Source: Batrachochytrium dendrobatidis JAM81
Taxonomy: Eukaryota; Chytridiomycota; Chytridiomycetes; Rhizophydiales
Direction of reading: 5' to 3'
Length of the DNA stretch: 64,000 nt
NCBI RefSeq assembly: GCF_000203795.2
Contig: NW_006281101.1
Span: 1,513,279-1,577,278, forward strand
Part shown: positions 11,846-27,144 of the stretch, piece after piece
Layout: each line of letters starts with the position of its first letter
Position numbering within the stretch: the stretch's first letter is position 1
Position numbers and translations under genes: made by a program
The notes under the pieces: model-generated
Told to the model about the DNA's origin: nothing
What the model saw: the letters and a program-made list of their open reading frames with translations, nothing else
Database searches by the model: none

Positions 11846-12583
11846 ATGAAGCTCACATTCATATTTGTTGCTTCGGCTTTGGTTGATATTGCAATTGCAG
11901 TTAATCCTTCATCCCAAGATAAATCTCAATCCCCTAGTTCCCAAGTCAAAAATGGTGCCAAGCCTAGCGCGACCTCCAGTAAGCAATCTAAAACGCCAGT
12001 TAAGCACGGTAGTATTGGTCTCAAAAAGCCTCAAACCTCAAATCATGATGGTAGTGGCCATGCCGATGATGCTGAGGGTTCTGCCGATGATGCTGAGGGT
12101 GCTGCTGATGATGCTGATGGTGCCGCCGACGATGCTGATGGTGCGTCTGACGATGCTGATGGTGCTGCTGACGATGCACAGGGTGCTGCTGATGATGCAC
12201 AGGGTGCTGCCGACACTGCACAAGCTGCTGCTGACAAGGCACAAGATAGTGCAAACAAGGCAAAGGGACCCGAAAATAAGGCTAGAGCACAAAAGGCTGC
12301 GGATAATGCACAAAAGGCTGCCGACAAGGCACAAAAAATTGCCGATGAAGCACAAAAAGTTGCCGATAGACTAGCGAAAAAGGGTGGTAAACCAAAACCC
12401 AAGGGCGGTAACCCTGCTAAACTATTGCCTTCCTACAAGTCTCCGAAAAAGCCTGGTCAGTCGGGCGGTAAGTATGCCGAGGAAATTATTACATCTGATG
12501 CACTTACTCATAAGCTTCCCGTTGTCTTGGTCGCGTTTATGGCTGCATATTTATCTGATATAATCCTATCACTTACAATCTGA
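11846..12583 (+). CDS. Secreted, probably GPI-anchored heptad-repeat protein
   Basis: Single-exon, 245 residues. The start (ATG 11846) is followed by a signal peptide (MKLTFIFVASALVDIAIA). A Ser/Lys/Gln-rich segment leads to about 15 consecutive 7-residue units at roughly residues 73-177, from ADDAEGS through ADDADGA and ADDAQGA to ADKAQDS and KAADKAQ. The DNA under the first units is a near-perfect 21-nt tandem repeat. Ala sits at fixed spacing, so the array should form an Ala-rich amphipathic helix. Its charge runs from strongly acidic to basic along the repeat. A Gly/Lys/Pro-rich basic stretch follows. The chain ends in a hydrophobic tail (LPVVLVAFMAAYLSDIILSL) right up to the stop, as in GPI-anchor signals. 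I recognise no named family; a cell-surface or matrix protein is the likely role. Confidence 0.75.
   Translation: MKLTFIFVASALVDIAIAVNPSSQDKSQSPSSQVKNGAKPSATSSKQSKTPVKHGSIGLKKPQTSNHDGSGHADDAEGSADDAEGAADDADGAADDADGASDDADGAADDAQGAADDAQGAADTAQAAADKAQDSANKAKGPENKARAQKAADNAQKAADKAQKIADEAQKVADRLAKKGGKPKPKGGNPAKLLPSYKSPKKPGQSGGKYAEEIITSDALTHKLPVVLVAFMAAYLSDIILSLTI
12062..12376 (+). repeat. 21-bp coding tandem repeat (7-aa units)
   Basis: About 15 units of 21 bp in frame within the secreted-protein gene. Units 1-7 are nearly identical at DNA level (gccgatgatgctgagggt-type). Later units drift, with Asp replaced by Lys/Gln. The gradient from uniform to diverged units suggests growth by slippage or unequal exchange at the 5' end of the array. 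Confidence 0.85.
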
Positions 12584-12807
12584 TGCCACCAACAAATAAA
12601 GATACTTCATAACCTAGTATAGCCAATATCAGATATATTTTATAGAAATTTAATGTACTGTGGTGTTGATTCTGAATACTCAGCTATAGCTCTGTATGGG
12701 TTATTTAGTCAGCTGGTGAGAAAAAGATTGAATCTCAATGAGCGCTACAAATTGGTTAAATATTGATATTTTTACTTGTTCTAGTATTTGGTTTGTACAA
12801 GTCTATT

Positions 12808-16633
<3,826 letters not shown>

Positions 16634-17404
16634 ACTTGAAATCAAGTCAGTTGGATAGTGACAGTCACTACACTTTCTGGTGAAAATTTAACTCCAGCCA
16701 AAAAAAGGTGCGATTATCAACAGTATTAATTTGAATAAACCTAAATCTTGGCCTAGCGTCGCGTCATGTATACTACAACAAGAAGCTGGCCCGCAACAAA
16801 GGTTGTACTTGTATTTTTAATTTCAAAAGTATAGACCCCGTGTACTTTAAGATACTAAGTTTTTCAGATATCAGTGGCATTTCATTGATTCAAAACTCTG
16901 CCAACTCGATTTTTTATTTTTGTAAACATGATCTATCAAATCAAAAGCAAATTATCTAGTACATCCAACAATGTACATGCATTGGATTGCGTTGATTTTA
17001 AATTAAATAATGATGTGTCAATCAACTGATTAAATGGCACTTTAGCCAGTCGATTGTTTTGTCGAGTTTAAAAATTGGCTTTTTGTACATTCTAGTTTTA
17101 ATTTTGAAAGTTTTAAATAGTAAAAAGTAGATGAAAATCAAGTAGTGTAAATTAATGCGCTATTGATAAAAAGTTATGCTTTTTATATATCAGGCATCAT
17201 CATTTGAAAGAAATAGGTGCGACTGCAAGTTTAAAATAATTTTGCAGCAGTTTAAAGTTTTGATTCAAAAATCGTTGCATTCCTACTAATTTTTGATCAA
17301 ATACACTTTTCAACTCAAATATTGCAACTATACTTGTCAAAACACACATTTTCATATATTTTTTCAATTGCATACTCATCCCTTGACTATTTTGTAAGCC
17401 AGAT
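16634..17404. promoter_or_regulatory. Divergent intergenic region, KAP3 / inversin-like
   Basis: The two start codons face away from each other, and no ORF or repeat lies between. The region is AT-rich with several homopolymer A and T runs. I saw no clear RFX-type X-box (palindrome of GTTGCC-like halves). It presumably holds both promoters; this is inference from gene arrangement. Confidence 0.5.
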
Positions 17405-20400
17405 ATGGACAAGATCACACTCCCTCGACAAGCTCTGAAACCAAACTTAAAACTTACACCTATATTGAAACTTGACAAATTGCCTGATTTTGGTACAAAT
17501 AGTAACATACCAGCATCGCCCACAGCAGTTCGTAAGCGCTTGCATTCATTACGGCCTTCACGCGACGCGGATATTGATGATTCCGATGAAAAAGACCATG
17601 TAGCTGGAGGTGTGAGTGGTGCTGCAGGTGGTAGCATAGCTGGATGTATCAATACAAATCAACACAGTGCAACATTACCAACTGGTATGGATTTAGCGCC
17701 TATAGCCACCAATAGCGCGATCCAGCCACGTTTTGCTGAGATTCAAACACCTCAAAAAACTGTTGGTATGGGACTGCCTACAAAATCAAGCATTGTAATG
17801 GCAGGTGGGGCTGTACCATCAACTACAAATACAATTGCTCCATCGAATCCAGCAGCACATGACAGTTTGAAACGAGGTATATTGGCACTTTCAGATATTA
17901 TGGATCCAAAACATACGACAGGATCCCAGATAAACAGCTCTCCTATTTTTAGTGCAGGTGGTGGAGCCAATTCTACAATGGGGAATCCTGCAACAGCATT
18001 TGCGCGTATTAGACATGAGTCTGGAGTGAATATCAACAGCATTGTGGCAGCCAAGCGTGCAGGAATGACTTCTTCTCAAACCTCCATTGCATATACTACA
18101 CGACATTCCGAAGCAAGTAGAGCTCCATTGGTTTCCACCATGCTGCATGCAACTGCAGGAAATGCGTATTCAAATCAAAATGCTACGTCTGGCGATATAG
18201 GGATCGCCAGTGTTATGACTACACTTCCACACACAGCTTCATTCAACTCATCCAATCACACTTCCAACACCACTCCTCCCGTAATGGCATTTATGCCACC
18301 ACATTCTTTGATTGAAAACGATCGTACGGAAGGAAACAGGCAAGTTGTGCTAAATTCTACTGGATCAAGCGAATTATCCAGCAATGCCATATCTGAACAC
18401 TCACCAATCGTGCACGGAGAGCGACACGCCGTTTTGGGCGATGAGCGCAGCCATGTTGAATGGCAGATACCTGCTTTTGAGTATCGACATACTGCTGCTG
18501 CTACTGTACCGTCAACCGTCGCTCCACCTCATTCAACTGGTTCCAAACCTTTTCCTACTGTTTTGAATCAACTGAGCAGCATTGCTTGCGATATCCGACA
18601 TCGCAGCAAACCTTCTAATAAAATCAGTACACAAAAGGTCAATCCAAATGGTCATAGGAACATTGGATTTGATGTCGATACAGGAGATCATGATATTCTT
18701 TTACCACGGTTTGATGAGTACCCCGTTCTGCAGGGGCTTTTACCCGAAAACCAAGATCAAGACAATCCAAATGAACCACGAACACACAAATACTTTACCA
18801 AGCCTGTCGTCAAAAATCCAGAAGTATTCGACCAAATGTATCCTATAGTCATACCCACAATCAATAACGAGCCTGTCGTGCTTCAACTTATGCGCATCTA
18901 TTATCCACGTTGGCCAAGAAAGTCGTTCAGGTATCAGCTGCCCATTCTCACACCAGACAATATTAAAATGTTTTTGTTTCATCTTGCTCGTATAGGCGAT
19001 CACGAAGCACTACGTATTTTGTGCAAAAGTCCAATGGTTGATATCGAATCAAGCGATGATACAGGACGCACTGCATTAATTTTTGCAGCAATTGGTGGGC
19101 ATGTGCATTGCATTCGACTACTTTGTGCCCATCGTGCTTTTATTAATCGACAAGATCGTAGTGGAAGAACAGCACTGCATTGGGCAGCGTATCATGGTTT
19201 TGTTGGTGCTGCTAAAGAATTGTGTGAAAATCGTGCTGATATTTTGCAGGAGGATTATCAAGGTAAATCCGCTATCCATTGTGCAACGTATCCTGAAACG
19301 ATTGATACGCTCGAATATCTTATTCGGATAGCAAATCCAAACATGCGACATGGAGCTATCATGGCAATTAATCCAAATCAAAGAAGAAAAACATTGGCCG
19401 GAACTGTTCATCCAGATGACCGTACCGGCCCAGGAAATGTGACTGATTTGGAGCAAATGACTCCATTAATGTGGGCAGCATACCATGGCCACGATCGACA
19501 TATTGAAGTATTGCTTTCAGTTGGCCACGCCTCGGCATTTATGCAAGATATTGAAGGGAAAACAGCACTTCATTGGGCAACATCCAATCGGCATGGACGA
19601 TGCTGCGAAATTCTATTGTCAAAGTATCCCGCTTTGATTAATATTCCCGACAAAATGGGCCGAGTCCCTTTACACTATGGATGCGGCGAAGGAAATATTG
19701 CCGTGGTAGAAATGATCATGCTATCTCCTGGATCTAACTGGAATGCGCTTGATGGGTTGAAACGGACCCCGTTACATTGGGCGGCAGGTATGCCTATCTA
19801 AGCGCTTTGATTTTACAAAAACTGATGAATACTTTACTGATTTTATAATTTTTAAATCAATCGTGTGGTTGATTGATGTGTAAATTGATAGTTCGAGGAC
19901 AGCCAGCATGTATTAATTTATTGTGCCAAAAGGGTGCGAGCATCAACAACGTTGACGATTTTGGTGCATCAGCTCTCTGCTATGCCATTCAGCATCATAA
20001 TATGGACTGTGTGCATGTCCTACTGCGCAAAGGTGCAGCTGTAGATTCAGTTGATATACAAGGCCGTACACCACTTATGTGGGCTTCGCTTCAAGGTAAA
20101 CCAATGTATTATGACGCATTTTACAAGTTTAATGAGATTGACTGTTTTTGATTTGGAATACAGGGAACTTGGAAGTAATCAAAATGTTAATCAAAGCCAA
20201 CGCCAAAGTAACGGTAAAGTCAAAATCGGGCATGACAGCATTGCACCATGCAGCATATGGTGGTCACACAACTTGCTGTACCCATTTGCTACGTGGTGGT
20301 GCACTGATTGACGCTAAAGACAAACACGGACAAACTGCCTTGATCAAAGCCACAATGATGGGCTCAGAAAATGCCGTCATTCTTTTAGCCAACGAAGGAG

Positions 20401-22320
20401 CCTATCCCGATGAAATTGATAACCAGAAGAGAACGGCTTTGCATTGGGCTGCTGCTGGTGGATCTACAAATATCTTGCAATTGCTCACTTCTCATGGGGC
20501 AACCATTAATATACAAGACGCGAATGGGCGAACACCCTTGGCAGAGGCATCTTTGGCTGGACATATAGGTAAAGTAGATATGCATAACATTTTTTACAAT
20601 AGCACTGTAGTACGTTGTAATATATGTTATTTACTATAATGTAACACTGCATATATTACCCACTTGCTAAACAGACACGGTAATGTGGCTATTGGACCAA
20701 GATGCCAATGATGCATTGAGAGATCGAAATGGTGTTTTACCCATTCATTTGGCAGCATCAAAAGCTCGTATAGAAGTTTGCAAAATCCTCCATACACCTG
20801 ACACACTCAACGCTCGCGACGGTTGCGATATTTTCAAATCTAAAACTCCATTAGACTATGTCATGGAAACCCGATCAAAAGATTGCATAGCTGCCTTGCG
20901 TGACTGCAATGCTCTTACTGCCAAGGAAATTGCTACAAAAGCAGCAAAGAAACTTCAACTAACATGGAGGTGTTACAAGGGAAAAAAGAACCAACCACGG
21001 ATAATTAAAAAACGGCCCAAGCATGTTGAATCGCTGATAAAGTTTACTAATAGCTCAGAAGCTGCTGCTGCCGCTACTTATATTCAATCCTGGTATCGCT
21101 GCCAGCGCCAAAAAAGAATATATATTCGTACCATTACTATGCATCGGCTCATGGAATCAAGGCGGGCAGATGAGAGACTAGCAGAAATGAATCGTCAAAC
21201 AGCTAAAGAAACCCTTCTTGAAGCACAAAAGGAGCGGGAAAGAGCAGAATTGGAATTCAAAAGTGCACAGATGGAGTATTTGAAACGTGTCGAGGAGATT
21301 GATTGGCAAAAAAAAGAGTTGCTTAAACAGTGGGAAGAAATACAAAGATTGCGGGAGATACAAAATAAGCAACTACAAGAATTACAGAGCCAGAAATATA
21401 CAGATCCGCTACAGCCTCGCGGTCAACCTGATGAAAGTATTTTGATTGAAACTGGTTCCAAAGCATCTCTTGAACAATCAAGTGGTGGTGCTTCAGATTC
21501 AGAGATCAAAGCGGCCGTAGATATTCAGCGTGCATGGCGCAACCATTTATCACGCGTAGCAACTCGACAAAGGTTAGCCAGCACGCTCATATCAACAGCG
21601 AATCCAGTATCAGCGTGTTCACCATTGGAAGATTGTAGTGATGAATTACAAGCCAAGAGTATCCTCAATGAGCTCTCAACATCTTGTAATTCAACAGCTG
21701 ATCCAGTCAAATTTAACGCAGAACTACATACATCCTCCAAAGCAACTCTCCACGACAAAAATGAATTGATGTTGACTGGCATAGAGTCTTTGGCCTCACA
21801 ACCCATTATAGTTGCAGCAACTCCAAAATCAGATACCATGGAATTTTCTCATGCTGCAAATACCCAATCCAATTCCCGCTTGACCAGCACTATACAAATG
21901 TACTCTCCATCACCACCATCCAAGATCATACCAACTACAACCAAAGGTCAAGGTAGACGTCAACACAAAACCATATTCACTTCCGCTCTGCTAGATAACT
22001 TGACGGAAACTACTACATTGGTCAATACAAAATCACAGGAATCGTTGCTAAGTATCCTCAAAACATCATCTCAGTGCGAACAGCAACCATCACAGAATGC
22101 CAACAAAGCTTACCTTCCGCCGCAGTTACTGCTAGCAATATCTCCCAGATCAACAGTTAAATCTCGAGTAGCTATATCCAAAAGCGTCGTGTTGGAAAAG
22201 ACATCAGCTACGCCGCGTTCTATTCAGAACAAATCCGCCAACGCTGTAAATAACGATGGGTATAATCATGCAAGTGATGTATTACCTGATACGGAAAGCT
22301 TGTTTAATGTAACACTATAA
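17405..22320 (+). CDS. Inversin-like ankyrin-repeat and IQ-motif protein
   Basis: Four exons (17405-19787, 19892-20095, 20164-20568, 20675-22320) join in phase to about 1545 residues. The first 500 residues are Ser/Thr-rich and disordered. Ankyrin repeats run from about 520 to 1070, with repeated GRTALHWAA-type cores. They end in a TPLDYVMETRSKDCI segment directly followed by KKLQLTWRCYKGKK, the same order as in inversin/NPHP2. More IQ motifs sit near 1130 (AATYIQSWYRCQRQKR) and 1278 (AAVDIQRAWRNHLSR), separated by a charged coiled coil. Inversin marks a proximal ciliary compartment and binds calmodulin; that role is inferred here. It differs from animal inversin in its long disordered N-terminus and in ankyrin repeats starting far into the chain. 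Another ankyrin/IQ family remains possible, but the divergent pairing with KAP3 supports a flagellar role. Confidence 0.62.
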
Positions 22321-23046
22321 GCCATCGAGGTGCGCAGAGACTCTGACTCGCTTTGCCTCTCGATCTGCATATGAACGAAATTACCATTTGCTGCCAGGCG
22401 CGATAAGTGGTCAGTCTACAGTCGTAGCTAAACCAGTGATCAAACCTGCTACCATTTGACCGATCCTCAGTCTCTGATAATGTATCTAGGATTACATAAT
22501 ACTTGCTTTTAACAGAATATAATGAATTGCCAAGACAGAAACTTTTGGCAGGTTGTTGTTATAAACCCTTGATAATGGGAGGTAGTTTTGAACAGGCTGA
22601 AAATACTACGAGTCGTATAGATAAACTAAGCAGATGGAATGATTGAAACATGGGAGAATTAGAGTCGGATCATATTAGGCTTTTGGGCTGGACGGATTTG
22701 CAGTTGTGGCAGGGTTGCCAGCCTGAAGGGGTTTGCATTTGTACATAATCGTTTGTCTTGCAATCTATCCAAAGTCTCCATGTCGACAATCGAGTGTTCT
22801 ACACCAAACTGCCAGTTGGTTCTGCACCATATTATCCCAATCATGTATGTATTTGAAACAAACGGAATAGGTCCACGCTGAGTTTAGGAATTGCTACATC
22901 CATTATTGTGCAGTTTATATGGTATTGGTGGCTGAATGCTAGCATAGACTAAGCCTGGCTATACTAGCAAAGAACATCGTTTCAATAAGAACTAACTATA
23001 TGCACTTGTCTATACGCATGTCCTATTTCAAGTGGTGTTTTTACAG
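22321..23046. other. Intergenic stretch holding the unresolved 5' exon of SWEET-1
   Basis: After the inversin-like stop there is about 0.7 kb without a long open frame. Around 22880-22910 the plus strand reads LSLGIATSII in one frame, resembling LPALGVAFAI in the first helix of the second SWEET copy, so an upstream exon of the first SWEET gene probably lies here. I could not find a start codon and donor that join it in phase. The minus-strand ORF at 22659-22844 is not supported. Confidence 0.4.
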
Positions 23047-24002
23047 CATTATGGATATTTATTGCACCGTTCAAGTCCGTCAAGAGACTTGGCAACTCTG
23101 ACAATCTTGAAAATGTGAATCCGTAAGTAGTACACTAAAGCACACCTCGTTATTGCATCAGTAGATGACCGTATGATGATAGGCTACTGTAGATTTGATT
23201 ACTCATACATCTATACTGGGATACCATTAGGCTTCCGTTTCCAATGATTGTTGCGAATTGCCTTGGATGGCTGGTATATGGCTTACTGATTCAAGACATA
23301 TATGTGATAATACCCAACATTATTGGCTACCAGTTTGGAATCTACTATACATTGATGGCATACAGAATTGCTGCCCCTGAATTTCAATCCCGAGCTCTCC
23401 AAATCCTCATTGGCTCATCGCTACTGGTTTTTATAGGGGGAGTATTAGGCTTTATTGTTCTTCAAGGCAACGAGGCTGGAAGGATCGTTATGGGTCTTGT
23501 TTGCGTCGTCATCCTAGCCGTATTTTATTGTTCTCCCCTATCCGATTTCTACAATGTCATCAAGAAAAAGGATGCATCGAGCATTGACGTGTATCTTGCT
23601 GCTGCAAGTCTTGTAAATGGTAGTCTATGGACTGTTTATGGGTTCGCTATTGGCGATACGGTGAGTTTCCATAGTTTTTAGATAGTGCTTGGGTATACCT
23701 TGTGTATTATACAGGCTGGGATCTTGGAATGCATATATTTCTGCAGCCGATCCACTTGAATATCAGGACACGGTATATGATATCATGAGCTGTATCTTTA
23801 ATGCAGGTCTTGGCTTGAAAGTCCAGTATCTGGCATGGCTTACTAATCCAAACCAAACTATGCTGTGCAATTTACTATTGAATAGTTTATCTGGTCTCCA
23901 AATCTTCTTGGTGTCGTACTTTCCCTGGTTCAATTTGTACTGCTGGCTATATTTGCAAGACCAAAATCGCATGAATTTCAAGTTCTTCGCAATGCCACTT
24001 GA
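23047..24002 (+). CDS. SWEET (MtN3/saliva) sugar transporter, intron-containing copy
   Basis: Bidirectional sugar uniporter of the SWEET family with seven membrane helices. Exons at 23047-about 23122, about 23229-23659 and 23886-24002 were found by comparison with the intronless copy at 27.1 kb. The first carries IAPFKSVKRLG; the second begins LPFPMIVANCLGW and ends ...VYGFAIGDT; the last starts FIWSPNLLGVVLSLVQF and stops after RNAT. The final helix is only visible if the intron 23660-23885 is removed; a plain ORF view would break the gene into two unrelated frames. The N-terminal exon is upstream and unresolved. The key PQ-loop-like prolines (APF, SPLSD, SPN) are kept. All seven helices can be accounted for, so I see no sign of decay. 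Confidence 0.75.
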
Positions 24003-24118
24003 AGATCTCAGATATTGGCAATCAATGTGTCTTGCACTCACGTCTGTATTTAGTATATGATACCTTTAGTCTCGGCTACGTTGGTATGATTTTCTATAGC
24101 GTTATACTTTATAAAAAT

Positions 24119-24683
24119 TACAGCTGTATTCACGTAAAATGGAATGCTGAATAAAGGTGTCTGACATGAACAGTCAGTCTCATGAAATGATAATTCATAT
24201 CACATTGTCTTTTCATTGTTGTGTAAAAATAGACAAATGTTTACATCAGTTTCAATAAATCTCACTCGTCCAATCTCCAACTCTCCATTTCTACAACCCA
24301 TTGAGCGATTGATGTAGAAACAGTTGCATTCCTGAAATGTGCAATCACTGTTGGTGTGACCCTAACATATCCGAGTTTGAGATACAGCAAGATGGGGTTG
24401 ATTGAGACTGGTCGAGTCCAGTATTTGAATTGCATGGATGAATTCAATTTTAAACTTGCTGATCATGCAGTGTATGGCTATGTCAAAAGTGGACAGACTC
24501 AACTAGTTTGATTCTGGACATCATGATGGGCATTGTGTTCCGAATCATAATTGAGAATGCACAGAGAAAGCGGCGCAGTCAATCTCTAATAGAAAAGCAT
24601 ACGAATACTCGACTGTTTATTTCAAAGCAAAATAGATAATCATTGCAAGATAAGTACGAACTATTTTACTTGAATATGGCGGT
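24119..24683. mobile_element. TIR element, near-complete copy
   Basis: The left end reads ttacagctgtattcacgtaa. The right end near 24663-24683 (ttttacttgaatatggcgg) is a diverged inverted copy. Internal sequence includes a block from about 24372 that is almost identical to the copy at 25.7-26.05 kb. The opposite-orientation copy at 28.0-28.6 kb matches it over nearly its full length. No transposase-like ORF is present, so it is non-autonomous. It lies just 3' of the first SWEET gene. Confidence 0.7.
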
Positions 24684-24829
24684 GGATGACAATCACAATA
24701 AGCTGGCCGTTTTTGCAGCCGTATTCATGTCAAGTCAATCATTTTTATGTTTTGCAGTTGGAGCCTCTATGTTGCTGCAAAATAAACAATGGTTAAATAT
24801 TTGTTCCGCCTCCCTACTAGGGATTAATT

Positions 24830-25166
24830 ATTTTTATAAAAGTTTTGTTGTATCCTGATATCAAATACGTTCGCGATCTAGCTCAAGAAAACATCTCGAA
24901 AATGCAACTGTTGTTTTCATGTCAATCGCCAAGTGTTTGTTTTGGAAAGTGGGAGGTTGAAAAGGTGTCAGGATGTAGAGTGTATTGGAACAGAGATGTA
25001 AGCATTCGCTCTGTATTTTGTACAAGAATGAGCATGCAAAAAAACAGACAATAAAAAGTTTAAAGGGCACAATATTGCTTAGTAAAGTTGTCACTCATCA
25101 AGCATGATGGGCCGTTTATTATGTAGTTGGCATTTAATGCTCCATTTACGTGAATACAGCTGTAAG
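24830..25166. mobile_element. TIR-element fragment with right end
   Basis: Internal family words (ttcgcgatctagctcaag, gcaactgttgttttcatg) lead to a terminal sequence at about 25144-25166, catttacgtgaatacagctg, the complement of the family's left end. The left terminus is missing or too diverged to place. Confidence 0.55.
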
Positions 25167-25663
25167 CCGAAAACACAAGAGATGAGAGTTTTGAAAAACA
25201 CAGTATTGTTTGATACTCTGCTTTAGATAGATTTTGAATTGTTCACGACATGATTATGTGCTATGCTTGCAATTGGCATGAATGCTGACAACTAAAGCGC
25301 TATTTACCAACATTCATGCCAGTTTATCCAACAACTGCTCAATAGTGGTACTTATTAGTAGATCTTCCAAAATAGGCTTATGCCCAAGCATATACTAAAA
25401 AGGAGATTGCTAATTAAGCAATAACTGATGTGGGGTGTTGAAAGTTGTTTCGAGTCCCCGCCAAGCAGCAGATTTTAAACTGATTGAACCATCAAGATCT
25501 ATACTATTTGGTAAACAATTACAACAGTACTCATGTAGAATACAGTACCAAATAAAGATGGTCAAGTGCATAAACTGCCGGGTTTATGGAATGATTGGTG
25601 ATACTAAATTTGTAGGGAACTATTGTGTTTTCAATGTCCAAAGTTTACTGGTTTTTCTCTTGG

Positions 25664-26051
25664 CGATTAGCATGAAAACAACAGTTGCATTCCTAAAATG
25701 TGCAATCACTGCTGGTATGTACCATAACATATCCGAGTTTGAGATACAGCAAGATGGGTTTGATTGAGACTGGTCGAGTCCAGTACTTGAATTGCATGGA
25801 TGAGTCCAGTTTCAAACGTGTCGATCATGCAGTGTATGGCTATGTCAAAAGTGGACAGACTCAAAACTAGTTTGATTCTGGACATCATGATGGGCATTGT
25901 GTTCGGAATCATAATTGAGAATGCACAGAGAAAGCGGCGCAGTCAATCTCTAGTAGAAAAGCATACGAATATTCGACTGTTTATTTCAAAGCAAAATAGA
26001 TAATCATTGCAAGATAAGTACGAACTATTTTACTTGAACACGGCTGTAAGT
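25664..26051. mobile_element. TIR-element copy with intact right end
   Basis: From about 25734 this copy matches 24372-24683 almost base for base in the same orientation. It ends at about 26029-26051 with ttttacttgaacacggctgt, an inverted version of the family's left end. The left border merges into sequence also seen, in the other orientation, in the 24.9-kb fragment. No coding potential of its own. Confidence 0.65.
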
Positions 26052-27144
26052 CTCAACTAGTGCAACAACGTCCTCCCTTTTTCAGTAAGCTTATGGATTT
26101 CATATAAGCATGCATGTGACCTATGGCTCCAAGCAGGCATTTGCCGTTGAAGAAAGTCGATACAAACACATGAACTGAATTATTAGAGTAGGTACATTCA
26201 AATACCATCTACTTTTATCATGATAAATATTTACAAGAACAATCATCAACTATGATCAATTACAAATTTAACAAGTCCCAGTTTTATGCAAGATCGACGC
26301 ATCCAACACAATTGAGCTAGCGGCTGCTTTGCCGGATAGTTGAAGTGTTCATGTAATACTTTTGCGTGTATAGGGTTGGATTCTACATTTTCCTTATTTT
26401 CAATCAATACAACTAAAATGGTAATGCTTGCAAAAGCTTACTACAATATATAGCTTTTAGTAAGGAATGAAACGCGAAATCATGAGTCTGACTAAAGGGC
26501 GGATAGTTGGAATAAGACTTGTTTTGATCCAATATGATTCCAAACAAGATTCAAAACACATATACTTGTAATTCGCCCTTTAAAATCCGGTTATTGTTTT
26601 TAGTGGACGGATGCAGCTGTGCAAAAAGCCAAGCCTAATAATACGGTACTTATTTGTCGAACCGCTATTCAAGAATAATTTCGAGTAAATCAGTAAAGCA
26701 CCTTGAAAACCAGTTCTATAATGTAAAGGTACCACAATAAGTGATCAAGCAAGTATATTCAGGTCCACTCAATATTCCCATTGTATATGTTTGCAGTGTG
26801 CATCGCAATTATGCTGTAATAAAAGTACCATAACCGCATTGTGTATAGCCCGCAGATCTCCCTTGAGATTCCATTACTAGCCTACTGTTCAAAGGCTTAT
26901 CATATTGACAACACGTGCATTGCCATAATTGATTGACGATTTGTCAGCTTTCAAGGCTGATTATTAGATCTGCAATAACAGCTCAGCCGCACTGCCTTTG
27001 GCATAGCCATTTCTGTTGAACTAATTTATGTCTTTAAAAAAATATAAAACCGACGATCAATTGCCTGTTCCTAAACAAGTCCAACTTTGAGTCTAAAGTC
27101 CAACCAACATCTTTAACTGCATATCCTTTTAATTCTTTGCAACA

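Larger units (their letters stand above)
24003..27144. other. Repeat-filled spacer between the SWEET copies
   Basis: This 3.1-kb spacer contains at least three copies or fragments of the TIR element (24119-24683, about 24830-25166, about 25664-26051), listed separately. The remaining stretch, 26052-27144, shows no ORF of note and no recognisable RNA gene. The SWEET-2 promoter must lie at its right end. Confidence 0.6.

Noticed and set aside
12021..12402. Three long antisense ORFs and one shifted sense ORF across the heptad-repeat gene
   Set aside because: A 21-bp in-frame repeat keeps several frames open at once. Their translations are low-complexity His/Gln, Ser/Ala or Met/Leu strings with no start context or family.
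23689..24060. 123-residue ORF after the first SWEET gene
   Set aside because: It reads through the last intron and the final SWEET exon in the wrong frame. Comparison with the second copy gives the correct frame.
25430..25480. tRNA-like T-arm (tttcgagtcccc)
   Set aside because: No matching acceptor stem, D arm or anticodon arm could be drawn around it.
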